64,000 nucleotides of DNA. It comes from Pantoea sp. Mb-10 (GTDB lineage Bacteria > Pseudomonadota > Gammaproteobacteria > Enterobacterales > Enterobacteriaceae). Each line of letters begins with the position of its first letter. Position 1 is the stretch's first letter. Where the stretch lies: the NCBI RefSeq assembly GCF_021272205.1, contig NZ_JAJSDX010000002.1, positions 496,001-560,000 on the forward strand, written 5' to 3'. This document shows, one piece after another, positions 8,315 through 17,935 of this stretch. The notes under the pieces were generated by a model. It did no database searches and was not told where the DNA came from. It worked only from the letters and a program-made list of their open reading frames with translations. A program made the translations under genes and the position numbers.

Positions 8315-9031
8315 ATGGAGATATCCAGACATCCGACCACTGTTTACCAGGCGGTTGCCGCGCAGCTGGAGCAGTCACTGCAGGCGCAGTACCGCTGTGG
8401 TGATTATCTGCCCTCTGAGCAGCAGCTGGCTGACCGTTACGCCGTTAACCGCCATACCCTGCGCCGCGCGGTGGACGAACTGGTGAATAAAGGGTTACTA
8501 CAGCGCCGTCACGGCGTGGGCATTCTGGTGCTGATGCGCCCTTATGACTATCCACTGCACGCGCAGGCGCGTTTCAGCCAGAACCTGCTGGAGCAGGGCA
8601 GCGATCCGACCAGCGAGCGCCTGCTGGCGGTGCTGCGTCCGGCAACTCAGGACGTGGCCAGCGCGCTGGGATGCCAGGAGGGCGATAACGTGATTCATCT
8701 GCGCACCCTGCGCCGCGTCAACGGCGTCCCGGTGTGCGTCATCAATCACTATTTTGCTGACATCCGCTGGTGGCCCACGCTGCAACAGTTTCACAGCGGA
8801 TCGCTACACGCGTTTATGCAAAGCCACATGGGACTCACGCTGACCCGTAAGCAAACCCGCATCAGCACCCGACGGGCGCAGGCAAAGGAGTGTAAACAGC
8901 TGGAAATTTCGCTGCACTCGCCGCTGCTGTGCGTGCGCACCCTGAATACCCAGCGCGACGGTCAGGTGGCGGAATACGCCGTTAGCGTGACGCGCGGCGA
9001 CATGATTGAGCTGACGCTGGAGCACACATGA
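8315..9031 (+). CDS. phnF: PhnF, GntR/UTRA-family regulator of the phosphonate operon
   Basis: About 238 residues. It has an N-terminal GntR winged helix (about 20-75, with LPSEQQLADRYAVNRHTLRRAV) and a C-terminal UTRA ligand-binding domain, colinear with E. coli PhnF. It is first of the operon, as a likely transcriptional repressor. ATG 8315 is preferred because E. coli PhnF-like sequence begins there; a TTG at 8306 would add three residues. The stop overlaps phnG in ATGA. A Pho-box-like element lies upstream. Confidence 0.93.
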   Translation: MEISRHPTTVYQAVAAQLEQSLQAQYRCGDYLPSEQQLADRYAVNRHTLRRAVDELVNKGLLQRRHGVGILVLMRPYDYPLHAQARFSQNLLEQGSDPTSERLLAVLRPATQDVASALGCQEGDNVIHLRTLRRVNGVPVCVINHYFADIRWWPTLQQFHSGSLHAFMQSHMGLTLTRKQTRISTRRAQAKECKQLEISLHSPLLCVRTLNTQRDGQVAEYAVSVTRGDMIELTLEHT

Positions 9032-9477
9032 CACAGCCTACCGAACGCCAGCACTGGATGTCGGTGCTGGCACACAGCACGGCGAGCCAGCTGGACGCGC
9101 TCTGGCAAACCGTATCACTCCAGCCCGCTTATGTGCAGGTGCGCCCAGCCGAGGTGGGGCTGACGCGCCTCCAGGCCCGCATGGGCGGCAGCGGCAAACG
9201 TTTTGTCCTCGGCGATGCCACCGTTACCCGCGCCGTAGTGAAACTCCCGGACGGCACGCTGGGGGTCAGCTATGTGCTGGGCCGCGACAAAGCGCACGCC
9301 GAACGCTGCGCGCTGGTGGACGCACTGATGCAGCAGCCGGAAACCCGCACGCTACTCCATGAAAAAATCATTGCCCCGCTGGCGGCCCTGCGTCACGAGC
9401 AGCGCCAAGTGCGTGCGCAGCAGATCGCCAGCTCGAAAGTCGATTTCTTTACCCTGATGCGCGGAGATAACGCATGA
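9028..9477 (+). CDS. phnG: PhnG, C-P lyase core complex subunit
   Basis: 149 residues. PhnG is part of the PhnGHIJ core complex that converts alkylphosphonates to ribose-triphosphate-linked phosphonate and then cleaves the C-P bond. The sequence (WMSVLAHSTASQLDALW, later GSGKRFVLGDATVTRAVV) is typical of PhnG. It overlaps phnF by four bases and phnH by four bases, showing translational coupling. Confidence 0.95.
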   Translation: MTQPTERQHWMSVLAHSTASQLDALWQTVSLQPAYVQVRPAEVGLTRLQARMGGSGKRFVLGDATVTRAVVKLPDGTLGVSYVLGRDKAHAERCALVDALMQQPETRTLLHEKIIAPLAALRHEQRQVRAQQIASSKVDFFTLMRGDNA

Positions 9478-10049
9478 CATTACTGGCAAGTTTTACCCAT
9501 CCGGTGGCCGATGCGCAGCGCGCCTTTCGTCGCATTCTCAAAGCCATGAGCGAGCCGGGCGTGGTGGTGTCGCTGCCGCTGGCGCAAGGGTGGGGGGCGC
9601 TCTCACCGGCCGCGACCGCCGTGCTGCTGACGCTGGTGGACCAGGAGAGCGCCCTGTGGCTTGACCCGCATATAGACAGCGATATCGTGCGCAGCAACGT
9701 GCGTTTTCATACCGGCGTGCCGCTGGTCGAGGCGTGCACTGCACCCTTTGCGCTGGCGCATGCAGCCAGCGATCCCGATCCGGCGCAGTTTGCCGCAGGC
9801 GACAACCTCGCCCCGGAAAAAAGCACCACGCTGATCGTCGAGGTCGCGGCGCTGAGTGGCGGATTAACCCTGCGCCTCTCTGGACCGGGCCTGCGCGAGC
9901 CGCGCGCCATTGCGCCGCAGCTGCCGGCGGCCATTTTGCGTTATCTCCGCGAGCGGCCTCACCCGTTTCCGCAAGGGGTGGATCTGATCTTTACCTGCGG
10001 CGAAGCCATGATGGCGCTGCCGCGTACCACTGACGTGGAGGTATGCTGA
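9474..10049 (+). CDS. phnH: PhnH, C-P lyase core complex subunit
   Basis: 191 residues. PhnH is a PLP-transferase-fold protein without PLP function that dimerises in the PhnGHIJ complex. The N-terminus (FTHPVADAQRAFRRILKAMSEPG) and the C-terminal LPRTTDVEV are characteristic. It is coupled to both neighbours: ATGA overlap with phnG, TGATG with phnI. Confidence 0.95.
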   Translation: MTLLASFTHPVADAQRAFRRILKAMSEPGVVVSLPLAQGWGALSPAATAVLLTLVDQESALWLDPHIDSDIVRSNVRFHTGVPLVEACTAPFALAHAASDPDPAQFAAGDNLAPEKSTTLIVEVAALSGGLTLRLSGPGLREPRAIAPQLPAAILRYLRERPHPFPQGVDLIFTCGEAMMALPRTTDVEVC

Positions 10050-11119
10050 TGTACGTCGCGGTAAAAGGCGGTGAAAAAGCGATAGATAGCGCGCATCAAC
10101 TGCAGGCCGATCTGCGACGAGGCGACCGCCGCGTGCCAGAACTCGGCTGCGATCAAGTGGCCGGCCAGCTTGGCCTGGCGGTGGACCGCGTGATGACGGA
10201 AGGGGGCATTTACGATCCGACGCTGGCGGCACTGGCGATCAAACAGGCCAGCGGTGATTTGGTTGAAGCCATCTTCCTGCTGCGAGCCTATCGCACGACG
10301 CTGCCGCGCCTCGCCGACAGCCTGGCGCTGGCTACGGAGACGATGCGGCTGGAGCGGCGCATTTCGGCGATTTATAAAGATTTGCCCGGCAGTCAGGTAT
10401 TGGGCCCCACCTATGACTACAGCCACCGGCTGCTGGATTTTACCCTGCTGGCAAACGGCGACGCGCCCGCCGCGCCGCGCAGCGATGCGGCGCTAGCCGA
10501 AGCCTGCCCGCACGTCTCCAGCATGATGACCGCAGAAGCCCTCCTGGCAGAAGAGCAGGATGATGGCAGCGAACCCTGCGACATCACGCGTGCGCCGCCG
10601 GGGTATCCGGCGACGCGCGCCGCGCGTTTGCAGCAGCTGGTGCGCGGCGATGAGGGGTTCCTGCTGGCACTGGGCTACTCCACGCAGCGCGGCTACGGAC
10701 GAAATCACCCGTTTGCCGGCGAGATCCGCACCGGCTATGTCAGCGTATCTGTCTGCCCTGAAGAGTTGGGGTTTGCCATTGAGATCGGCGAACTCCTGCT
10801 GACCGAGTGCGACATGGTCAACGGCATGACCGTGCCGGAGCAGGGTGATCCCCATTTCACGCGCGGCTACGGGCTGGTGTTTGGCCGCGCCGAGCGCAAG
10901 GCCATGGCGATGGCGCTGGTGGATCGCGCGCTGCAGGCGCCGGATTATCAGGAGCGTATTGCCGGCCCGGCGCAGGATGAAGAGTTTGTGCTGTCGCATG
11001 CCGACAATGTCGAAGCGGCGGGCTTTGTCTCGCACCTCAAACTGCCGCACTACGTGGATTTTCAGGCGGAGCTGGCGCTGTTGAAACAGCTGCGCGCAGG
11101 GGAGCCAAATCATGGGTGA
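10049..11119 (+). CDS. phnI: PhnI, C-P lyase nucleosidase subunit
   Basis: 356 residues. PhnI displaces adenine from ATP (nucleosidase) with PhnGHL to give the ribose-triphosphate phosphonate. The start at 10049 (MYVAVKGGEKAIDSAH, as in E. coli) is preferred over an in-frame ATG two codons earlier; it overlaps the phnH stop as TGATG. The central SVCPEELGFAIEIGE and HPFAGEIR segments are conserved PhnI features. The stop overlaps the phnJ start region. Confidence 0.95.
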   Translation: MYVAVKGGEKAIDSAHQLQADLRRGDRRVPELGCDQVAGQLGLAVDRVMTEGGIYDPTLAALAIKQASGDLVEAIFLLRAYRTTLPRLADSLALATETMRLERRISAIYKDLPGSQVLGPTYDYSHRLLDFTLLANGDAPAAPRSDAALAEACPHVSSMMTAEALLAEEQDDGSEPCDITRAPPGYPATRAARLQQLVRGDEGFLLALGYSTQRGYGRNHPFAGEIRTGYVSVSVCPEELGFAIEIGELLLTECDMVNGMTVPEQGDPHFTRGYGLVFGRAERKAMAMALVDRALQAPDYQERIAGPAQDEEFVLSHADNVEAAGFVSHLKLPHYVDFQAELALLKQLRAGEPNHG

Positions 11120-11960
11120 ATTAACGGGGTACAACAGCGGTTATCTGGATGAGCAAACCAAGCGCACCTTACGGCGCGCCATTCTGAAGGCGGTGGCCAT
11201 TCCGGGTTATCAGGTGCCGTTTGCCGGACGCGAAATGCCGATGCCTTATGGCTGGGGCACCGGCGGCATTCAGATCACCGCCTGCATGATCGGTGAGAGC
11301 GACGTGCTGAAAGTGATCGACCAGGGCGCGGATGACACCACCAACGCGGTTTCGATACGCCGTTTTTTTCAGCGTGTCAGCGGGGCCGCCACCACCGAAT
11401 CCACGCGTGCTGCCACGCTGATCCAAACGCGCCATCGCATTCCTGAAACGCCGCTGGTGGAAGATCAGGTGCTGATTTATCAGGTGCCGATCCCCGAGCC
11501 GCTGCGCTTTATCGAGCCGCGCGAAACGGAAACCCGCACGCTGCACGCGCTGGAGGAGTACGGCATCATGCAGGTCAAGCTGTATGAAGACATCGCGCGC
11601 GTTGGACACATTGCGACCACCTATGCGTATCCGGTGAAAGTGCACGACCGCTACGTCATGGACCCGTCACCTATCCCGAAATTCGACAATCCGAAAATGC
11701 ACATGATGCCCGCCCTGCAGCTGTTCGGTGCCGGGCGTGAAAAACGCATTTACGCGCTGCCGCCGTATACCAAGGTCGAGAGCCTCGATTTCGACGATCA
11801 CCCGTTCAGCGTACAGCGCTGGGACCAGCCGTGCGCGCTGTGTGGTTCGCAGCACAGCTATCTTGATGAAGTGGTGATGGATGATGCCGGTACGCGCCTG
11901 TTTGTCTGCTCCGATACCGACTTTTGCCACCAGCAGCAGGAACAACAGCATGCACAGTGA
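11112..11960 (+). CDS. phnJ: PhnJ, radical SAM C-P lyase
   Basis: 282 residues. PhnJ is the catalytic subunit: it uses an Fe4S4 cluster and SAM to break the C-P bond, giving methane (from methylphosphonate) and a cyclic ribose phosphate. The C-terminal cysteine pattern CX2CX21CX5C, which holds the cluster and catalytic thiol, is fully present (CALC ... VCSDTDFC). A conserved GYNxGYLDEQTKR N-terminus is seen. It overlaps both phnI and phnK. Confidence 0.97.
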   Translation: MGELTGYNSGYLDEQTKRTLRRAILKAVAIPGYQVPFAGREMPMPYGWGTGGIQITACMIGESDVLKVIDQGADDTTNAVSIRRFFQRVSGAATTESTRAATLIQTRHRIPETPLVEDQVLIYQVPIPEPLRFIEPRETETRTLHALEEYGIMQVKLYEDIARVGHIATTYAYPVKVHDRYVMDPSPIPKFDNPKMHMMPALQLFGAGREKRIYALPPYTKVESLDFDDHPFSVQRWDQPCALCGSQHSYLDEVVMDDAGTRLFVCSDTDFCHQQQEQQHAQ

Positions 11961-12714
11961 ACAGCCGCTGCTTGCGGTCAACCGCCTCACGCATCTTTAT
12001 GCGCCCGGCAAAGGCTTTGAGGACGTCAGCTTTACGCTCTATCCGGGTGAAGTACTCGGCATTGTCGGGGAGTCCGGCTCGGGTAAAACCACGCTGCTGC
12101 ACAGCCTCTCGGCGCGCCTCGCGCCGCAGCAGGGCACGATCCACTATCGCGGCGCCGATCTCTGGCAGGTCAGCGAAAGCGAACGCCGCCGCCTGCTGCG
12201 CACCGAGTGGGGCGTGGTGCATCAGCATCCGCTGGCCGGATTGCGTCCGCACGTCACCGCCGGCGGCAACATCGGCGAGCGGCTGATGGCAATCGGCCAT
12301 CGCCACTATGGTGAGATTCGCCAGCAGGCCATGCGCTGGTTACAGGACGTGGAGATCCCGGTGCAGCGCATTGACGATCTGCCCACCACCTTTTCCGGCG
12401 GCATGCAGCAGCGGTTGCAGATCGCCCGCAATTTAGTCACCCAGCCTAAGTTAGTGTTTATGGATGAGCCCACCGGCGGGCTGGATGTGTCGGTACAGGC
12501 GCGCCTGTTGGATCTGCTGCGCACGCTGGTGCGTGAGCTCAATCTGGCGGTGGTGATCGTGACGCATGACCTAGGCGTCGCGCGCCTGCTGGCGCACCGG
12601 CTGCTGGTCATGCAGCAGGGCAAGGTGGTGGAGAGCGGCTTAACCGATCGGGTGCTCGACGATCCGCGTCATCCGTATACCCAACTGTTGGTTTCATCGG
12701 TGCTTCACTCATGA
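11950..12714 (+). CDS. phnK: PhnK, ABC-type ATPase of the C-P lyase complex
   Basis: 254 residues; start at 11950 inside the end of phnJ ([17 protein letters not shown]). Walker [10 protein letters not shown], signature FSGGMQQR and Walker [13 protein letters not shown] are all intact. PhnK is an ABC-fold ATPase that docks on PhnJ and is not a transporter subunit. It overlaps phnL by four bases. Confidence 0.95.
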   Translation: MHSEQPLLAVNRLTHLYAPGKGFEDVSFTLYPGEVLGIVGESGSGKTTLLHSLSARLAPQQGTIHYRGADLWQVSESERRRLLRTEWGVVHQHPLAGLRPHVTAGGNIGERLMAIGHRHYGEIRQQAMRWLQDVEIPVQRIDDLPTTFSGGMQQRLQIARNLVTQPKLVFMDEPTGGLDVSVQARLLDLLRTLVRELNLAVVIVTHDLGVARLLAHRLLVMQQGKVVESGLTDRVLDDPRHPYTQLLVSSVLHS

Positions 12715-13430
12715 CGGACATCACAATGCAACCTCGCCTGCGCGTGGAAAATCTCAGCAAAACCTTTGTGCTGCACAATCAGGGCGGCACGACGTTACCG
12801 GTACTGCACAACGCCAGCCTGACGGTAAACAGCGGCGAATGCGTGGTGCTGCACGGTCGCTCCGGCAGCGGAAAATCCACCCTGCTGCGCGCGCTGTACG
12901 GTAACTATCAGGCCAACAGCGGCCACATTTGGCTGGTGCATCAGCAACAGTGGATCGATATGGCCCAGGCGCCAGCGCGGCAGATTCTGGCCGTGCGGCG
13001 CGACACCGTGGGCTGGGTCAGTCAGTTTCTGCGCGTGATCCCGCGCGTGCCGACGCTGGATATTGTGATGCAGCCGCTGCTGGAGCGCGGCGTGGCGCGT
13101 GCCCACTGTGAAGCGCGCGCCCGCGATCTCCTGACTCAGCTGAACGTACCGGAGCGGCTCTGGTCACTGGCGCCTTCGACCTTTTCCGGCGGTGAACAGC
13201 AGCGCGTCAACATTGCGCGCGGGTTTATCGCGGACTACCCGGTGCTGCTGCTGGATGAACCTACCGCGTCCCTTGATGCCGTTAACAGCGCCGCCGTGGT
13301 GGCGCTGATTGAGCAGGCACGGGCGCGCGGCACAGCCATCGTGGGGATTTTTCATGATGAAACGGTGCGGGCGCGCGTCGCCGATCGCCTGCACGTGATG
13401 CACCCTGTTCACGCGGGAGTTGAAGCATGA
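12711..13430 (+). CDS. phnL: PhnL, ABC-type ATPase of the C-P lyase pathway
   Basis: 239 residues. Walker [10 protein letters not shown], signature FSGGEQQR and Walker [13 protein letters not shown]. It acts with PhnI/G/H in the first step and stacks with PhnK on the core complex. The ATG at 12711 overlaps the phnK stop; an internal ATG at 12726 is nearer the E. coli start but less well coupled. It overlaps phnM by four bases. Confidence 0.93.
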   Translation: MTDITMQPRLRVENLSKTFVLHNQGGTTLPVLHNASLTVNSGECVVLHGRSGSGKSTLLRALYGNYQANSGHIWLVHQQQWIDMAQAPARQILAVRRDTVGWVSQFLRVIPRVPTLDIVMQPLLERGVARAHCEARARDLLTQLNVPERLWSLAPSTFSGGEQQRVNIARGFIADYPVLLLDEPTASLDAVNSAAVVALIEQARARGTAIVGIFHDETVRARVADRLHVMHPVHAGVEA

Positions 13431-14563
13431 TCGTTAATAATGTTCGTCTGGTGCTTGAGCAGGAAGTGGTCAGCGGATCGCTGGAGATCCGCGATGGGCG
13501 CATTGCCCGCTTTAGCGACAGCCCAAGCGCACTGCCCGGTGCGCTGGATGGCGCTAACGGCTATTTGCTGCCGGGGCTGGTGGAGTTGCACACCGACAAT
13601 CTGGATAAATGTTTTACGCCGCGGCCCAAAGTGGATTGGCCCGCGCACTCCGCCATGAGCAGCCACGACGCGCAGATGGTGGCCAGCGGCATTACCACGG
13701 TGCTGGACGCCATCGGCGTAGGCGACGTGCGCGACGGCGGCCATCGGCTGGAAAACCTCAGCAAAATGATTCAGGCCATTCAGGTGAGTACCCGGCGCGG
13801 GCTTAATCGGGCCGATCACCGCCTGCATCTGCGCTGCGAGCTGCCGCACAGCACCACGTTGCCGCTGTTTGAAACGCTACTCGAGACGCCGGAGCTTTCG
13901 CTGGTGTCGCTGATGGATCACTCGCCCGGTCAGCGCCAGTACGCCTCGCTGGAGATGTACCGGCTCTATTATCAGGGCAAATATCACCTGAACGACGCGG
14001 AGATGGATGCCTACGAGCGCGATCAGCGCGCGCTGGCGGCGCGCTACTCAACGCCGAACCGCAATGCCATCGCCCAGCTGTGCCGCGCGCGGGGTATTCC
14101 CCTTGCCAGCCACGACGATGCCACCCTCGCGCACGTGGCGGAGTCGCATGCGGTCGGCAGCCACATCGCTGAGTTTCCCACCACGTTGGAAGCGGCACGC
14201 GCCTCGCGCGAGTGCGGCATGCAGGTGCTCATGGGCGCACCGAACATTGTGCGCGGTGGCTCTCACTCGGGCAACGTGGCGGCCGCCACGCTGGCCGCGG
14301 AAGGGCTGCTGGACATTCTCTCATCGGACTACTATCCCGCCAGCCTGCTGGACGCGGTATTTCGCCTGGTGGACGATGCGCGTAATACCCTGACGCTGCC
14401 GCAGGCGGTGGCGTTGGTGACGCGCAATCCGGCGCGCGCCATCGGCCTGCACGACCGCGGTGCCCTTGCCGAAGGGCTGCGTGCCGATCTGGTGCTGGCC
14501 CACACCGAGCATGGCCATGTGCATGTGCGCCATGTGTGGTCGCAGGGCAGGCAGGTATTCTGA
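13427..14563 (+). CDS. phnM: PhnM, ribose triphosphonate diphosphatase
   Basis: 378 residues of the amidohydrolase superfamily. PhnM removes pyrophosphate from alkylphosphonate ribose triphosphate before PhnJ acts. Metal-site segments [19 protein letters not shown] and [11 protein letters not shown] are visible. The stop overlaps the phnN start (TGATG). Confidence 0.95.
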   Translation: MIVNNVRLVLEQEVVSGSLEIRDGRIARFSDSPSALPGALDGANGYLLPGLVELHTDNLDKCFTPRPKVDWPAHSAMSSHDAQMVASGITTVLDAIGVGDVRDGGHRLENLSKMIQAIQVSTRRGLNRADHRLHLRCELPHSTTLPLFETLLETPELSLVSLMDHSPGQRQYASLEMYRLYYQGKYHLNDAEMDAYERDQRALAARYSTPNRNAIAQLCRARGIPLASHDDATLAHVAESHAVGSHIAEFPTTLEAARASRECGMQVLMGAPNIVRGGSHSGNVAAATLAAEGLLDILSSDYYPASLLDAVFRLVDDARNTLTLPQAVALVTRNPARAIGLHDRGALAEGLRADLVLAHTEHGHVHVRHVWSQGRQVF

Positions 14564-15099
14564 TGGCGCGCTTGATCTGGCTCACCGGGCCGTCCGGCGC
14601 GGGCAAAGACAGCCTACTTAACGCGCTGCGTGCGGCCCCGCCGCCGCAGCTGGTGGTCGCCCATCGCTATATTACGCGGCCCGCCGACGCCGGGGGGGAA
14701 AACCACGTGGCGCTCACCGCGGCGGAGTTTCGCCGACGTGAGGCGCTGGGCCTGTTTGCCATCAGCTGGCAGGCGCATGGGCTGCACTATGCGCTGGGGC
14801 TGGAGATCGATCTCTGGCTGGCGCGCGGCTTAACCGTGCTGGTGAACGGATCGCGCCAGCATCTGCCGGTGGTGCAGCAGCATTATGGCGCCTGTGTGCT
14901 GCCGCTGGTGCTGCAGGTCTCGCCGGCGGTGCTGGCGCAGCGGTTGCGCCAGCGCGGCCGCGAAACCGACGCCGAAATTACGCAGCGGCTGGCGCGCGCC
15001 GCCGATCCCCTGCCCGCCCAGTGCCATACGCTCAATAACGACGGTGATCTCGCTGAGACCTTGCACCAGCTGCGCCAGCTGCTGGCCGTGACCGCCTGA
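14563..15099 (+). CDS. phnN: PhnN, ribose 1,5-bisphosphokinase
   Basis: 178 residues. The P-loop GPSGAGKDSLL is at residues 8-18. PhnN phosphorylates ribose 1,5-bisphosphate to PRPP, salvaging the sugar released by C-P lyase. The start at 14563 is coupled to the phnM stop. It is the last gene of the first half of the phn cluster. phnO and phnP, which follow in E. coli, are absent here. Confidence 0.94.
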   Translation: MARLIWLTGPSGAGKDSLLNALRAAPPPQLVVAHRYITRPADAGGENHVALTAAEFRRREALGLFAISWQAHGLHYALGLEIDLWLARGLTVLVNGSRQHLPVVQQHYGACVLPLVLQVSPAVLAQRLRQRGRETDAEITQRLARAADPLPAQCHTLNNDGDLAETLHQLRQLLAVTA

Positions 15100-15130
15100 A
15101 CCGCGCGTGCCTCTCGCCGCCAGCGCTGCG

Positions 15131-15163
15131 CTGTCACGCTTTCATCATAGAAATGTCATCACC
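15131..15163 (+). promoter_or_regulatory. Second Pho-box-like element, before phnC
   Basis: CTGTCAC at 15131 and ATGTCATC at 15153 have GTCA cores 22 bp apart (15133, 15155), with an ATCA core exactly midway at 15144. The 11-bp phase fits a PhoB site. It lies in the 123-bp gap between phnN and phnC and suggests the transporter genes have their own phosphate-starvation promoter. Confidence 0.6.
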
Positions 15164-15222
15164 GCTTCACCGCGTTTGCCCGTAATAGCGGGCAAGTAAC
15201 CCGCTAAATGACGGAGCGCACT

Positions 15223-16053
15223 ATGGCACAGGCATTACGTAAACCCGTGGACGATCACCCCGCCATGCCGCAGGTGGCTCAGGGCAGCAAAGTGTTGTCA
15301 GTACAGGATCTGAGCAAGGCGTGGGGCGAGACGCGCGTGTTGGATAAGATCAGCTTTGACCTGCACGCGGGCGAACTGGTGGCGGTGATTGGGCGCTCGG
15401 GTGCCGGAAAATCGACGCTGCTGCACTTGCTCAACGGCACCCTGACGCACAGCGAGGGCGCCATCATCAGCTATGCCGAAGGCAGGGCCGACCGCAATGT
15501 GACCACGCTGCACGGTCGCCAACTGCGCGAGTGGCGCAGCGAATGCGGCATGATCTTTCAGGACTTTTGTCTGGTGCCGCGCCTGGATGTGCTCACCAAT
15601 GTGCTGCTGGGCCGCCTGAGCCAAACCGGCACGCTTAAATCCTTCTTTAAAGTGTTTTCCGAAGCCGATCGCGCACGCGCCATTACGCTGTTGCAGTGGA
15701 TGAACATGCTGCCGCACGCCCTGCAGCGCGCTGAGAACCTGTCAGGCGGCCAGATGCAGCGCGTGGCCATCTGCCGGGCGCTGATGCAGAACCCTAAAAT
15801 CCTGCTGGCGGATGAGCCGGTAGCCTCACTGGACCCGAAAAATACCCGCCGCATCATGGACGTGCTGCGCCAGGTGAGCGAGCAGGGCATCAGCGTGATG
15901 GTCAACCTGCACTCCATTGAGCTGGTGAAAGAATATTGCACGCGGGCGATCGGCATCCAGCGCGGTCGCGTGCTGTTTGACGGCCACCCTTCACAGTTAA
16001 CCGACAGCCTGCTGCACACGCTGTACGGCGATGAAATCAATCAGATTCACTAA
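15223..16053 (+). CDS. phnC: PhnC, phosphonate ABC transporter ATPase
   Basis: 276 residues from ATG 15223, chosen because ACGGAG lies nine bases upstream; a further ATG at 15208 has no ribosome site. Walker [10 protein letters not shown], signature LSGGQMQR and Walker [14 protein letters not shown] are intact. PhnC powers uptake of phosphonates through PhnE1/E2 with PhnD. It starts the transporter half of the phn cluster, the reverse of E. coli, where phnCDE come first. Confidence 0.93.
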   Translation: MAQALRKPVDDHPAMPQVAQGSKVLSVQDLSKAWGETRVLDKISFDLHAGELVAVIGRSGAGKSTLLHLLNGTLTHSEGAIISYAEGRADRNVTTLHGRQLREWRSECGMIFQDFCLVPRLDVLTNVLLGRLSQTGTLKSFFKVFSEADRARAITLLQWMNMLPHALQRAENLSGGQMQRVAICRALMQNPKILLADEPVASLDPKNTRRIMDVLRQVSEQGISVMVNLHSIELVKEYCTRAIGIQRGRVLFDGHPSQLTDSLLHTLYGDEINQIH

Positions 16054-16079
16054 CCTCCACAGCACGAGAAAAAAACAGC

Positions 16080-17006
16080 ATGAAACTGACTTCCTTTGCC
16101 TTTTTGACGGCTGCGCTGACCTTCGGTGCCGCCGCCGCAGACGCACCTAAAGAATTAAATCTGGGGATTTTGGGCGGCCAGAACGCCACACAGCAGATCG
16201 GTGATAACCAGTGCGTGAAAGACTTCTTCGACAAAACGCTGCACGTGGAGACCAAACTGCGTAATTCGTCTGACTATTCCGGCGTGATTCAGGGCCTGCT
16301 GGGCAATAAAATCGATATGGTGCTCAGCATGTCTCCCGCCTCGTTTGCATCGGTCTATCTGCAAAATCCCAAGGCGGTGGACGTGGTAGGGCTCGTGGTG
16401 GACGACAAAGACAACTCGCGCGGCTATCACTCGGTGGTGATCGTTAAAGCCGACAGTCCGTACAAAAAGCTGGAAGACCTCAAAGGCAAAGCGTTCGGCA
16501 TGGCCGACCCGGACTCTACCTCGGGCTTCCTGATGCCCAACCAGGCGTTCAAAAAAACCTTTGGTGGCTCGGTGGATGACAAATACAACGGCTTCTTCTC
16601 CAGCGTCACCTTCTCTGGTGGGCACGAGCAGGACATTCTCGGCGTACTGAACGGGCAATTTGACGGCGCGGTGACCTGGACCTCAATGATTGGTGACTAC
16701 AACACGGGCTACACGTCGGGGGCGTTTACGCGCATGATGCGCATGGATCATCCTGACCTGATGAAGCAGATCCGCATTATCTGGCAGTCCCCGCTGATCC
16801 CCAACGGTCCGATTCTGGTGAGCAACAATTTGCCGCCTGATTTCAAGGCGAAAGTGGTCGCGGCGATCAAGGCGCTGGATAAAGAAGATCACAGCTGCTT
16901 TATCAAGGCCGTGGGCGGCGCGCAGCATATTGGACCGGCCACGGTGGCGGATTACCAAAACATCATCGATATGAAGCGCGAACTGATGAAAGGATCGCGC
17001 GGCTAA
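16080..17006 (+). CDS. phnD: PhnD, periplasmic phosphonate-binding protein
   Basis: 308 residues with a Sec signal peptide (MKLTSFAFLTAALTFGAAAA, cleavage near 20). The mature part has the PhnD pattern: LGGQNATQQIGDNQCVKDF near the N-terminus, then SDYSGVIQGLLGNKIDMVLS. It captures phosphonates in the periplasm. It is 26 bases after phnC. A short stem-loop follows the stop, as often seen after binding-protein genes that need higher expression. Confidence 0.94.
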   Translation: MKLTSFAFLTAALTFGAAAADAPKELNLGILGGQNATQQIGDNQCVKDFFDKTLHVETKLRNSSDYSGVIQGLLGNKIDMVLSMSPASFASVYLQNPKAVDVVGLVVDDKDNSRGYHSVVIVKADSPYKKLEDLKGKAFGMADPDSTSGFLMPNQAFKKTFGGSVDDKYNGFFSSVTFSGGHEQDILGVLNGQFDGAVTWTSMIGDYNTGYTSGAFTRMMRMDHPDLMKQIRIIWQSPLIPNGPILVSNNLPPDFKAKVVAAIKALDKEDHSCFIKAVGGAQHIGPATVADYQNIIDMKRELMKGSRG

Positions 17007-17016
17007 TCTCACGGCG

Positions 17017-17036
17017 CAGGGCGGGATGCCGCCCTG
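17017..17036 (+). other. Intercistronic stem-loop after phnD
   Basis: CAGGGCGG-GATG-CCGCCCTG, an 8-bp perfect stem without a T run. It lies 11 bases past the phnD stop and 35 bases before phnE1. It probably protects the phnD mRNA end and does not terminate transcription. Confidence 0.65.
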
Positions 17037-17071
17037 ACGCACGCATCGTCAGCCCTTGACAGGATCTCGCC

Positions 17072-17935
17072 TTGACCGACTTCGAACACTACTACCAGCG
17101 CATCCGGCGTCAGCAAAAGCGCGATACGCTACTGTGGTCGCTGCTGCTGCTGGCGCTCTACCTGGCGGCAGGCAACATGGCAGAGTTCAATCTGCTCACG
17201 GTGTGGCAATCTCTGCCGCATTTTTTTGACTACCTGCGCGAAACCCTGCCGGTGCTGCACCTGCCGCTGCTGTTCGCCGATGGCAAAACCCAAGGGTCGC
17301 TGGCCTATTGGGGCTATCGCCTGCACATTCAGCTGCCGCTGATATGGGAAACGCTGCAATTAGCACTCTCCTCAACGCTGGTGGCGGTGGCCTGTGCCGT
17401 TGTGCTGGCGTTTCTTGCCGCGGATAACACGCACACACCGCGCGGGGTGCGCGTCGCCGTCCGCGCGTTTGTGGCCTTTTTGCGCACCATGCCGGAACTG
17501 GCGTGGGCGGTGATGTTTGTCATGGCGTTTGGCATTGGCGCGATCCCCGGGTTTCTCGCACTGGCGCTGCACACCGTTGGCAGCCTCACCAAGCTGTTCT
17601 ATGAAGCGCTGGAGAGCGCATCGGACAAGCCGGTGCGCGGGCTGACGGCCTGCGGAGCCAGCCGTCTTCAGCGGATGCGCTTTGGCTTCTGGCCGCAGGT
17701 AAAGCCGACCTTCCTCTCCTATAGCTTTATGCGGCTGGAGATCAATTTTCGCTCCTCCACCATTCTGGGATTGGTTGGGGCAGGCGGCATCGGCCAAGAG
17801 CTGATGACCAACATCAAACTCGATCGCTACGATCAGGTCAGCATCACGCTGCTGCTGATTGTGGTGGTGGTGTCGCTGCTGGATACGCTGTCTGGCTGGC
17901 TGCGGCGCCGCGTGGTAGAAGGAGAGATGACATGA
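17072..17935 (+). CDS. phnE: PhnE1, phosphonate ABC transporter permease
   Basis: 287 residues from a TTG start with AGGAT upstream; no better ATG exists in frame before the first membrane segment. About six hydrophobic segments and the permease EAA-like loop (YEALESASDKPVRGLTACGAS) are seen. It forms a heterodimeric channel with the next permease. Its end overlaps phnE2 by four bases. Confidence 0.9.
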   Translation: MTDFEHYYQRIRRQQKRDTLLWSLLLLALYLAAGNMAEFNLLTVWQSLPHFFDYLRETLPVLHLPLLFADGKTQGSLAYWGYRLHIQLPLIWETLQLALSSTLVAVACAVVLAFLAADNTHTPRGVRVAVRAFVAFLRTMPELAWAVMFVMAFGIGAIPGFLALALHTVGSLTKLFYEALESASDKPVRGLTACGASRLQRMRFGFWPQVKPTFLSYSFMRLEINFRSSTILGLVGAGGIGQELMTNIKLDRYDQVSITLLLIVVVVSLLDTLSGWLRRRVVEGEMT